NCBI GenBank assembly: GCA_937906475.1
Contig: CALCZA010000047.1
Location: forward strand, 1-64,000
Reading direction: 5' to 3'
Origin: an uncultured bacterium
GTDB taxonomy: Bacteria > Planctomycetota > UBA1135 > UBA2386
DNA: 64,000 nt
Each line of letters starts with the position of its first letter. Position 1 is the first letter of the stretch. The notes under the pieces are model-generated. The model made no database searches, was not told the origin of the DNA, and saw nothing but the letters and a program-made list of their open reading frames with translations. The position numbers and the translations under genes are program-made. Shown here piece after piece: positions 25,982 through 33,783 of this stretch.

Positions 25982-27817
25982 ATGGCGATCGTCGTGTTGT
26001 TGGATCCAGATGCTTCCGTTCCGCTACAGGTGGGGTGGGCGATGTGGTTCGCGCGCGCCCGCGAGTTTGGCTTGACGATGCTGCTGCCGGAGTCGAGTGC
26101 GTCGCGTGCCAGCGATGTGGTCAAGAAGCAGGTCGAGTCGCTGGTCGTGCAAGACGAACAGTTCTACATCGCCAATGGCTCGGAGCGAGAGGTCGCCGAC
26201 GAGCGGTTGCTGTGTCAGTTACAGTTCGCGGACGTTGAGTCGAATGGCGATGTCGTCGCGGCCGTCGTCAAGGCACAGCCCGAACTGTTCGTCGTATTGC
26301 TGGCCAAAGTCGAAGCCACTGACACGCGGGCGTCACTCATCGGTCGTGAGGTCTTGCCGCGCATCTCTTGTGCGGTCGCGGTGGTGCATCTCGGTGACGA
26401 GCGCTGGCCAGTCCAGCATCTGATGGTTGCAGCGAGTCGCGGTGCGCACCCGCGCGCGGCGTTGCATTTGGCGCGTCAGCTTGGTCGTGTCACGGAAGGT
26501 GGTCGGCTTACCGCAGCCTATGTTGAACCGGACATTGGCCGCGATGCGCAATCGGTTGGTCGACATGTACTCGATCGTGTTGTCAATGCCGCAATCGTTG
26601 ACGAAGCAACCAGCGTCGATCGCCGAGTTGTCGTCGCAGCGAGCGTCGAACTCGGCCTTGCCAAAGCCGCCGAAGTCGTCGAACCGGATGTCATCGTGCT
26701 CGGTCTGCCGCGCCCCGGATTGTTGGGCCCTCGCTTTTTTGGCTCGACGCCAGCTCGTTTGTGCAAGCGCGTCGAAGTGCCGGTCGTGATCCTGCGAGAG
26801 GCGATGCCGCTGGGCAATCGTATGCGGCGCGGGTTGCTCGACATGATGCAACGTTGGGTTCCGCAAGTGGAACGACAGACGCGAGTCGAGTTGGCCGCGC
26901 GCGTGCAATCGAGTTCGGCCTGGAACTTTGACTTCGTCGCTCTGATCAGCTTGTCGACTATCATCGCGGCACTTGGGCTGCTGCAGGATTCTTCAGCGGT
27001 CATCATTGGCGCGATGCTGATTGCGCCGTTGATGACGCCGATCTTGGGAGTCGGCCTCGCGCTTGCACAAGGCAATGCGGTGTTGGCCAGCATGGCACTT
27101 CGTTCGATTGCCTTCGGAGTAGGAACGTCGTTTGTGTTGGCGGTCGTCGTTGGCCTCGTCGGCAGGGCATACGAACCGCTCACGATTACCGAGCAAATGC
27201 TGGGGCGTGGTTGGCCTGACTTGATCGACTTGATGGTCGCGTTTGTCTCGGGCCTCGCTGCGGCCTATGCGAACTCGCGCCCGGGTTTGGTCGCGGCGTT
27301 ACCGGGCGTGGCGATCGCTGCCGCATTGGTGCCCCCAATCGCGACTTCGGGCTTGGCCTTTGCTGCCGGCGACTTCCGACTCGTCTACGGCTCGTTCCTA
27401 TTGTTCTTCGCCAATATGGTTGCGATCGTGCTCGCTGCCGCTTTTAGCATGTGGGCGGTTGGCGTGCGGCGGCAGAAGGACACTGGTTGGATCCGGCACA
27501 TCGGCACTGGCTTCGTTGTTATGGCCTTGGTGTTGAGCGTCTACTTGACGCAACGCACGCAACTTGGTGTGACGGTGTTGGAGCGTGGCGTGCGAGCAGC
27601 GATCGTGTCGAAGCTGCCAGATACTCTGAGCTTGTTTGATGTGACCGGCAGGCGCACTAACGAAGCGCTTGTCGTCACCGTGCACGTCGGTGGCCAAGCT
27701 CCGCCGGCAAGTGGGCTTGCAGAGCAGTTGCGTAAGGTCGTGGCAGTGGTCGTGGCTGAGCCCGTCGCCGTGCACGTGTCGTATGTTTTGGTGGCGCCGG
27801 TGAAGCGGGATCAATGA
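25982..27817 (+). CDS. UspA-UspA-DUF389 membrane protein
   Basis: 611 residues from the ATG at 25982 (MAIVVLLDPD); the upstream in-frame ATG at 25889 overlaps the previous gene and adds atypical sequence. Residues 1-140 and 145-285 are two universal-stress-protein-like Rossmann domains (the second ends VPVVILREAM). Residues 320-540 form the DUF389 hydrophobic domain, with about six transmembrane helices and the signature SSAVIIGAMLIAPLMTPILG. The C-terminal 70 residues are soluble. DUF389 function is not established; the UspA parts suggest nucleotide or stress sensing. It lies 44 bp after the FemAB fusion and probably shares its transcript. Confidence 0.9.
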   Translation: MAIVVLLDPDASVPLQVGWAMWFARAREFGLTMLLPESSASRASDVVKKQVESLVVQDEQFYIANGSEREVADERLLCQLQFADVESNGDVVAAVVKAQPELFVVLLAKVEATDTRASLIGREVLPRISCAVAVVHLGDERWPVQHLMVAASRGAHPRAALHLARQLGRVTEGGRLTAAYVEPDIGRDAQSVGRHVLDRVVNAAIVDEATSVDRRVVVAASVELGLAKAAEVVEPDVIVLGLPRPGLLGPRFFGSTPARLCKRVEVPVVILREAMPLGNRMRRGLLDMMQRWVPQVERQTRVELAARVQSSSAWNFDFVALISLSTIIAALGLLQDSSAVIIGAMLIAPLMTPILGVGLALAQGNAVLASMALRSIAFGVGTSFVLAVVVGLVGRAYEPLTITEQMLGRGWPDLIDLMVAFVSGLAAAYANSRPGLVAALPGVAIAAALVPPIATSGLAFAAGDFRLVYGSFLLFFANMVAIVLAAAFSMWAVGVRRQKDTGWIRHIGTGFVVMALVLSVYLTQRTQLGVTVLERGVRAAIVSKLPDTLSLFDVTGRRTNEALVVTVHVGGQAPPASGLAEQLRKVVAVVVAEPVAVHVSYVLVAPVKRDQ

Positions 27818-28114
27818 CTTCGGTTTCGGCGCGGTTGAGTAGGTCAACCCGGCGCTGCGATTGAAGCTCCCCATGAGAACCCCGCCTTGACCATCGCGAG
27901 GCGCCACTGCCAGCGGGTGTCGATAGCGCCGTGCCGCGACCCGAGGCCGGTGGTGACACGCAGGACCTGCAGCGCTTGCAATGAAGGCTTGGCGCTGTTC
28001 CCGTCGCATCAAGACCGCCAGCAGCACAGTGACGCCAATCGCTAGCGCTGGCCCAACAACCCGCGGCATCAGAAAACTGGTTCGAACAGCAAACCTTGCT
28101 ACCCTGTTGCCGCG

Positions 28115-28345
28115 ATGTCGCAAAGTCCGTCTCCCCAAACCGAACACAAGCGCTGGACGTTTGGCCTGATCGGCTTCTACCTCAGTTGCGCGGGCGCCTC
28201 ACTTGGTGCAGCCATTGCGTTCGGCGGACACTTCTTCTTCGAGTCCCAAGGCGCGCTGATCTTTGGTCTGGTGGTGTCGATTAGCAGTTGCGTGACGTGC
28301 TACTTCTCGCTGAGTTCGGCGCGTCGAGTTTCTGGCAAGTCGTAA
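28115..28345 (+). CDS. Small two-helix membrane protein
   Basis: 76 residues: a polar 14-residue N-terminus, two transmembrane helices (about 16-40 and 47-69) and a short basic tail (SSARRVSGKS). No family recognised. The 297 bp upstream (27818-28114) carry nothing else I can support. It is convergent with gmhB. Coding status rests on hydrophobic pattern and isolation, so confidence is moderate. Confidence 0.5.
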   Translation: MSQSPSPQTEHKRWTFGLIGFYLSCAGASLGAAIAFGGHFFFESQGALIFGLVVSISSCVTCYFSLSSARRVSGKS

Positions 28346-28414
28346 CGCCAGGTGTCCAGAAGACGCGAGGTCGCATCGAGCCTCGCTCGGCGACGGTAAG
28401 CAAAGCTCCCCGGC

Positions 28415-28987
28415 CTACCTCAGTAGCCAGTCGACTGCCGCGCCGAGGTCCGCAGCTTCGTGATCGGGCGCGCACCCGGCATCTGCCAGCTTGCACCGTT
28501 GATCTTCGATTGGTTTGCCACTCGCGACCAAAATCTTGGTGATCGGTAGGTCGTTCGCCATCAGCAGATCGCGTGCGCTGTCACCGATGACGGTGGCGCC
28601 GTCGAGCGTCACGCCGAAGTCCTTGAGCATTGTGCACGCCTCGTGCAGCAAACCTGGGTTCGGCTTGCGGCAATTGCAATCACGGTGGTAGCCCGGATCG
28701 TTGCCAGGTCCGGGCTCGGGGTGGTGCGGGCAGTGCAGGTAGGCCAGCGGCAGACCGTCGACCAATTCGTGCAAGCGCGAGTGTACCGCGGTCAGGTCGC
28801 GTTCGCTGTAGAGGCCGCGCGCGATGCCGCTTTGGTTGGTGGTGATGATGAGGCGGTAGCCCGCGTCATGCAATCGGTGCATCGCCGTCCGAACACCCGG
28901 CAGCAGTTCGAGTCGGTTCGGATCGCCGAAGAAGCCGATTTCGCGATTTAGCGTGCCGTCGCGGTCGAGGAAGACCGTCTTGCTCAC
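28415..28987 (-). CDS. gmhB: GmhB-type D,D-heptose 1,7-bisphosphate phosphatase (HAD superfamily)
   Basis: Removes the C7 phosphate of D-glycero-D-manno-heptose 1,7-bisphosphate in nucleotide-heptose synthesis for LPS-type cores. 190 residues. HAD motif I is FLDRDGTLN (nucleophile Asp8 and acid Asp10), motif II TTNQSG, motif III CRKPNPG and motif IV GDSARDL. The GmhB/HisB-type zinc loop CPHHPEPGPGNDPGYHRDCNC is complete except that its spacing is slightly expanded. Related histidinol or GDP-heptose branch enzymes are alternatives. It overlaps the PEGA lipoprotein stop by 4 bp. Confidence 0.9.
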   Translation of the reverse strand: MSKTVFLDRDGTLNREIGFFGDPNRLELLPGVRTAMHRLHDAGYRLIITTNQSGIARGLYSERDLTAVHSRLHELVDGLPLAYLHCPHHPEPGPGNDPGYHRDCNCRKPNPGLLHEACTMLKDFGVTLDGATVIGDSARDLLMANDLPITKILVASGKPIEDQRCKLADAGCAPDHEAADLGAAVDWLLR

Positions 28988-29514
28988 GGAGTTTGCTTGG
29001 CCGGGGCAGTGCTGTTTGAGGCGCCGTCGCTCGGGTCTGAGCCGTTGGGCTTTGGTGTCAGCGCTGTGGCGCGCGCGGTCAATAGATCGAAGCCAAGCAG
29101 TGGTGCATCTTCCGTTTCGAGTTGCACATACAATTCAGCTGGTAGCAGCGCTCCACGCACGCCGAATGGGAACATTATGTCGCCGGGCGTCCAGAACAAC
29201 GGCAGCGGCGGCATCGCGAGATCATAGACGCCGTTATTCCACTGAGACGTGTATCCCTCGGTGTGCTGGTAGAGGCGGCGCCGCGCTGTGCGGTAACCCC
29301 GCTTCTCCAGCTCAAGCAGATGGTCGGAGCCGAAGTTGCCGCCGATTTTCAGCCGGTGCGGCGTCGTTTCGCCGGTGTCCCGGCCATCGATGACAATCCG
29401 GGCCCCGAGAGGCTCGCTGGAGATCAGCACGTTCTCGCCACTTTGCCACCAAGTACAGGCGGGCAGGCAAGTTGCCAGGCAGACCAGGAGTGGCATTAGT
29501 GAGTGTTGGCGCAT
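28984..29514 (-). CDS. PEGA-domain lipoprotein
   Basis: 176 residues. A signal peptide with a lipobox ending LPAC (Cys20) implies membrane anchoring. Residues 28-80 fit a PEGA domain (ISSEPLGARIVIDGRDTGETTP), a small surface beta-domain. The Trp/Pro-rich middle (LFWTPGDIMFPFG) resembles other Gram-negative outer-membrane PEGA lipoproteins. The C-terminus is Ser/Thr/Pro-rich. Its stop overlaps the start of gmhB (ATGA), suggesting co-translation with an LPS-precursor enzyme, an odd but informative pairing. Confidence 0.82.
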   Translation of the reverse strand: MRQHSLMPLLVCLATCLPACTWWQSGENVLISSEPLGARIVIDGRDTGETTPHRLKIGGNFGSDHLLELEKRGYRTARRRLYQHTEGYTSQWNNGVYDLAMPPLPLFWTPGDIMFPFGVRGALLPAELYVQLETEDAPLLGFDLLTARATALTPKPNGSDPSDGASNSTAPAKQTP

Positions 29515-29710
29515 GGTCTAGATCCTATCGGCTGTTCGGCCCTCGGAAACCCAGCACTACCTGCGAGTCTGGGGCTTCGTTCTTGCGGGTCCATCCGGTA
29601 GCATCGTGCCCATGTTGCCGGCGCCGTGTGAACGGGGTCGCTGCAGCCTGCGTTGCGTTTGGTCACGTGACGCGTCAGATGAATCCGGTCAATCAAAGAT
29701 TAGGTCACAA

Positions 29711-30916
29711 ATGGTCAGTCGTTGCGACGTGGGGGGGCCCGCGCCCCGTTTCTCTCTTTTCTTGGCATTGGCACTGTCGAGTGCTGTGGTGGCGCAGGCG
29801 CCGTCGCCAAAGCCGTCATCCATATTGCCTGGTGGGGTTGTGCCGCCGAAGGTGATGGCGGCAGCCACAGCTCCAACCGATAAGCCGCAAGATGCGGCGC
29901 CGGTCTACGGCCGAATTGTCGCCGAGTCCGCGCCACTGCGTTGCTGGGCGAGTGCCGTCGCGACGCCGCCCGCTTACGAAGACGTTCTCAAGAAAGGTCA
30001 GGTCGTTCGGCTTGGTCGGAGCGAGAACGGCTTCCGCGAAGTGATGCTGCCGCTCGGGCCGATGGGCTACGTCAGTAAGCGCTTCACTAAAGCTGGCGAT
30101 GACGGTGTGGTTGTTACCATGGGCACCAAGGTTGCGTTCCGTTACCGCCCGCGCACCAGCGAAGCTCCGGTTGCGCAGATGCCTGACGCTACCCATCTGC
30201 ACGTGGTTGCTTTGGAAGACGGTTGGTACAAGGCTCGCATCCAAGGCGTCGAAGCCTGGGTTGCCGAGTCCGAAGTGCAAGTCGTGCCGAGCGATCCCGC
30301 TGTCGTTGCTGCAAACGGCGAGTTGGTCAAGCTCATGCAAGCTGCGGTGCAGGTGCGTCTTGACGCGATCGCCGCTGAGCAGAAGCGGAAGCAGCAGGAT
30401 CACATCGATCTCGAGGCCGTCAAGGTAGTCGAGATGGCGTTCAAGAAGGAGATGGCCAAGTCCATCGACGAGCAGCAGTTCGCGCCGTTGCAGGCGACGC
30501 TCGCCAAGGTCATCGATGATTTGACGACGGATGGTGTGGCGCGCATCGCGTGTGCCGCGCTGCAAAAGCGACTCGAAACCCAACAGTGGATTGTGGAAGC
30601 CACGGCTGCTCGCAATGAGAAGCCGCCGGCCAGCAACCCCGCGCCAGCCAAGCCGGTGAGCAAGGATCGCCTTGAGCGTCTCGAGTCGATTGGCTGGTTA
30701 CGTTACGAGAGCCGTTTGGCCGGCCCCGGCATCTACTACATCGAGAAGGGCGGTCGTCGTCAGCACCTGTTGTCGTGCAACACTGGTCGCTTCGATTTGT
30801 CGTTGTTCGTGGGCCGCGAAGTTGGCGTGATTGGCCCGCGCCGCCGCCCGATCGCCGCATCGCTGAGCGTGCTCGATGTCGAGCGCATCGAAGTGCTCGG
30901 CGCAATGCGTCGCTAA
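29711..30916 (+). CDS. Secreted protein with two SH3-like domains
   Basis: 401 residues from the ATG at 29711; the upstream ATG at 29606 adds 35 residues before a signal peptide that otherwise starts correctly (cleavage near VVAQAPS). Residues about 65-135 and 137-200 are two bacterial SH3-type domains (AESAPLRCWASA, GTKVAFRYRPRTSEAP, WYKARIQGVEAWVAES). A helical, charged middle (210-320) and a C-terminal globular domain (330-401, GIYYIEKGGRRQHLLSC) follow. Likely periplasmic and glycan- or wall-associated by analogy. No catalytic residues seen. Confidence 0.85.
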   Translation: MVSRCDVGGPAPRFSLFLALALSSAVVAQAPSPKPSSILPGGVVPPKVMAAATAPTDKPQDAAPVYGRIVAESAPLRCWASAVATPPAYEDVLKKGQVVRLGRSENGFREVMLPLGPMGYVSKRFTKAGDDGVVVTMGTKVAFRYRPRTSEAPVAQMPDATHLHVVALEDGWYKARIQGVEAWVAESEVQVVPSDPAVVAANGELVKLMQAAVQVRLDAIAAEQKRKQQDHIDLEAVKVVEMAFKKEMAKSIDEQQFAPLQATLAKVIDDLTTDGVARIACAALQKRLETQQWIVEATAARNEKPPASNPAPAKPVSKDRLERLESIGWLRYESRLAGPGIYYIEKGGRRQHLLSCNTGRFDLSLFVGREVGVIGPRRRPIAASLSVLDVERIEVLGAMRR

Positions 30917-31035
30917 TCTTGTCGTGAACCGCCGCTGCGAACGGGAGTTCGCAGCGATTGTTGGTGCGGCACAGGGCCCGCCGGGCCTGATGCCGAAAAG
31001 GTGGGAGAACCCGCTGTTGTGGCGGGGCCCTCCCG

Positions 31036-32646
31036 ATGCCGCCGACTCCCCGACTGTTGCCTATACGCATGATCGCCGTCGCACTAATTGGTGCGACGTG
31101 GCTGTCGGCGCAAGTGGGCGAACGGGCCGCAATAGGCGGTCCTACTAGCAATTCGAGCGCGACTCAGAATCCCGCGCCGTCGGTCGAAACGGTCAAGATC
31201 TACCGCCCATCGTGGCTCGAGCGCGGATCCGCGTTGTTAGACGCCGAAGATCCGGTTCGCGCTTGGCAGGCATTCATCGTTGCGACAGCCATCGGGCCAA
31301 CCGCCGTCGATCGCTCGATCGGTCTGGGCCATTCGCACCTGATGCTTGGCCACAGCAAGTTCGCCACGGCCTACGGAGAGCACGCAGTCGCTGCTGCGCC
31401 GGGGCGTCAGGACGCTATGGCGTTGACGATTCGCGCGCTGATTCGCGGTCGTGAGTTTGATGAGGCCGTGCGTCGTTCACGTGCCTTCACCACGCGGGTC
31501 ACAGTGTTGTCGCCGGAGTTGTTGGCTGCGCGAGGTTCGGCGTTGTTCAGGGTCCAGCGTACCTCGGACTCGGCGAAGGCCTACCGGCAGACCGTGCTCT
31601 TGGACCAACACCACGCCGAAGCGCATCTGCGGTTGGGGTCGGGCTTGCTCGATCCAGTCAAGGTCGTCATCCCTGCCGAGTTGCGGTTGGCAGTCGGCGC
31701 GTTGGCGGCGGGCGAACGGGCGCGCGCGATCGAGTTGATGGAACGGGTGTTGCGGAAGCAGCCTGGTCATCCGATTGCGCACCGCTTGCTGGGAGAGACT
31801 CTCTACGCGAAGCGTACGGCACAAAGCATGGCGCTGCAGGATGAGGCGTTCCTGGCGTTGCGCAAGGCGATGCCGCAGCCGGATACGCGCGGGTTGCCGG
31901 TTGCCGAGTTCGTCGCTGGCTATGAGGCCCTGTCGCCGCAGCGGCGCATGATTGTCGATCGCACCGCGGCGTTGTTTCGCAAACAACTCAGCAAGTTGGT
32001 AACGGTTGGCGGTCGCCACGACTTGCTCGCCGAACTCGAACGCACGACCGATGCCAAAGCGCGCGCTAACTTGCGCGGCCGGCGCACATTTGATGGGCGG
32101 GTCTGGGACGATGTGCGCGGCGTCGGTGGCATGCAGGCGGCGACTGGTATCGAGGCACTCGATGAAGCGGCGACGTTTGGCTTCGATACGTTCGCGCATG
32201 AAGTCGCGCATCAGGTTCACTTCTACACGTTTTCACCGCTGCAGCGCGTGCAAGTGCGTTCGTTGTATCGCGCCGCGATGCAGCAACGATGTTGCCTCGA
32301 CTACTACGCCGCGAGCAATGAGGCGGAGTACTTCGGCCAGGGTGTCGAAGCGTTTGTCAATTTGGCTAAACGGCCGGGTGGTGAGACCACGCATGGCCAT
32401 ACGCGATTTGAGTTGTTGCGTATTGACCCCATGCTGCACGAGTTCATCGCGACGTTGGTCAGTTTCGATCCGTTGGCGGATCCCAAGCACCGCGAGGTGT
32501 TGTTGGCGGCGTCGGTGGCGGTCGCAATTCGTTGCGGACGCTGTGACGATGCGGTCGTTGCGGCCGAAATGATGTCTCCTGGCGCGAATCGGCAGGATTT
32601 GCTGATGGATGCCCACGAAGCGCGCCGCACGCAGCGCAGTTACTGA
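31036..32646 (+). CDS. Secreted TPR protein with C-terminal HExxH zinc-peptidase-like domain
   Basis: 536 residues. A short hydrophobic leader (about 1-26, or from the inner ATG at residue 12) suggests export. TPR-like repeats occupy about 55-270. The C-terminal domain has HEVAH (His388, Glu389, His392) and, 37 residues on, NEAEYFGQ with Glu429/Glu431 as the third zinc ligand, the arrangement of gluzincins such as anthrax-lethal-factor-like peptidases. Substrate unknown. It is separated from the SH3 gene by 119 bp and followed by radC after 62 bp. Confidence 0.82.
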   Translation: MPPTPRLLPIRMIAVALIGATWLSAQVGERAAIGGPTSNSSATQNPAPSVETVKIYRPSWLERGSALLDAEDPVRAWQAFIVATAIGPTAVDRSIGLGHSHLMLGHSKFATAYGEHAVAAAPGRQDAMALTIRALIRGREFDEAVRRSRAFTTRVTVLSPELLAARGSALFRVQRTSDSAKAYRQTVLLDQHHAEAHLRLGSGLLDPVKVVIPAELRLAVGALAAGERARAIELMERVLRKQPGHPIAHRLLGETLYAKRTAQSMALQDEAFLALRKAMPQPDTRGLPVAEFVAGYEALSPQRRMIVDRTAALFRKQLSKLVTVGGRHDLLAELERTTDAKARANLRGRRTFDGRVWDDVRGVGGMQAATGIEALDEAATFGFDTFAHEVAHQVHFYTFSPLQRVQVRSLYRAAMQQRCCLDYYAASNEAEYFGQGVEAFVNLAKRPGGETTHGHTRFELLRIDPMLHEFIATLVSFDPLADPKHREVLLAASVAVAIRCGRCDDAVVAAEMMSPGANRQDLLMDAHEARRTQRSY

Positions 32647-32708
32647 GTCGCGGGCCTTGCCGGTGAGATTCTCTGTCACCGCGTGGCACTCCGGCACCCT
32701 TACATAGT

Positions 32709-33395
32709 ATGGGAGATCGCAGTGGCTCGGTGCTTATGGTTGCGGGGCCGCGCGAGCGGGTCCTGCAGTTGGGGGAAGCTCGCCTGAGTGACGCTGAGTG
32801 CCTGGCGCTGGTGTTGCGAACTGGCACCAAGGGCGAACCCGTCGTGCAGATGGCGCAGCGCTTACTACACCAGTTTGGTGGCTTGTCCGGATTGGCGGTG
32901 CGCAGCGTTCGTGAACTCGCGCGGCATGGAGTGGGACCGGTGCGGTCGGCCGCGGTGTTGGCTGCGTTTGGTTTGGCGCGGCGTCTGTCGGAGGAAGTCT
33001 TTCGTCCGGGGACCTTGGTGCGGCATGGCGGAGATGTGGCACAAGTCGTACGCCACACGGCGCGAGGGTCACGCCGCGAGAACTTCTTTGTGGTGCTGTT
33101 GGACGTGCGTAGCCGGGTTATGGCGCTGCATCAGGTCAGCACGGGAGTCGTTGATTCGGCGCCTGTGCATCCGCGCGAGGTCTTTGGCCCGGCTGTGCGG
33201 GAGGCTGCGGTTGCGGTTGTGATCGCCCACAATCATCCGTCTGGCGATCCCAGTCCGAGTAAGCAGGACCATGACGTGACTGACCGGCTCAAGTCCGCAG
33301 GTGCGTTGTTGGGCATTGATGTGCTCGATCACGTCGTTGTCGGTACAGATCGCTATTACAGCTTTGCGGACGAGGCATTCTTCTCATACGGCTGA
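32709..33395 (+). CDS. radC: RadC-family JAB/MPN protein
   Basis: 228 residues. N-terminal helix-hairpin-helix-like region (20-95, LGEARLSDAECLALVLRTGT), then the RadC MPN/JAB1 domain (110-228) with the metal site Glu (REVFGPA), HNHPSGDPSPSKQD. The RadC name is historical; its role in recombination is doubtful and the enzymatic activity is not settled. It is a chromosomal stand-alone copy, with no mobile-element genes near it. The ATG at 32709 is the only reasonable start. Confidence 0.92.
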   Translation: MGDRSGSVLMVAGPRERVLQLGEARLSDAECLALVLRTGTKGEPVVQMAQRLLHQFGGLSGLAVRSVRELARHGVGPVRSAAVLAAFGLARRLSEEVFRPGTLVRHGGDVAQVVRHTARGSRRENFFVVLLDVRSRVMALHQVSTGVVDSAPVHPREVFGPAVREAAVAVVIAHNHPSGDPSPSKQDHDVTDRLKSAGALLGIDVLDHVVVGTDRYYSFADEAFFSYG

Positions 33396-33783
33396 CGCAC
33401 TTTCTTGAGGTTTCCCGGGAACGTCGCTGGCGGCCGGATTTCTCCCGTGCAGCCGTTGAAGATCCCGTGCACTCACATCGACCGCGCCAATCGCGCCGTT
33501 CGGCACCCGGGGATCGCCAGCCGGAAACCTCCCGCTGCCGTGCTGAGTCGGTCGCTGACCGCTGGTTTGCCTGCGGCACGGTCGGAAACTCGTGCGGCCA
33601 AGGGGGGGGGCACCCGGTCGGCTTGAACCCCCGGTAGCCAGTTTCATTTGTGGTCAGGATGGCTCGCGTGGCAGACCACCTGACCATTGCGCTTTGAGCG
33701 GCGTCGATCAGCTTCTAGTGTAGGCACGTCAGGGTCCTGCCCAATTTGTTCGGACCACCGCTTTCTGCCTGCACCGCGACTCG
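33396..33783. other. Non-coding stretch between radC and the ArnT-like gene
   Basis: No convincing open frame, tRNA or other RNA gene seen. It contains a nine-G run at 33602-33610 and a stretch that superficially resembles a T-arm (GGGTTCAAGCC on the minus strand) but does not fold into a tRNA. Confidence 0.5.
33602..33610. repeat. Nine-G homopolymer
   Basis: Second nine-G run of the window, again between genes. Same comment as for 3059-3067: either slippage-prone or an assembly artefact. Confidence 0.6.

Noticed and set aside
27398-28147. 249-codon minus-strand frame containing a hydrophobic stretch near 28000-28070
   Set aside because: Most of it is antisense to the DUF389 gene and it overlaps the start of the small plus-strand membrane protein; the hydrophobic stretch alone does not support a gene.
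32709-33395. radC as a sign of a mobile element or defence island
   Set aside because: No integrase, transposase, toxin, restriction or phage gene is near; it looks like the ordinary chromosomal copy.
33600-33645. T-arm-like sequence GGGTTCAAGCC on the minus strand
   Set aside because: The flanks do not pair into a 5-bp T-stem and no acceptor or anticodon stem can be drawn, so it is not a tRNA.
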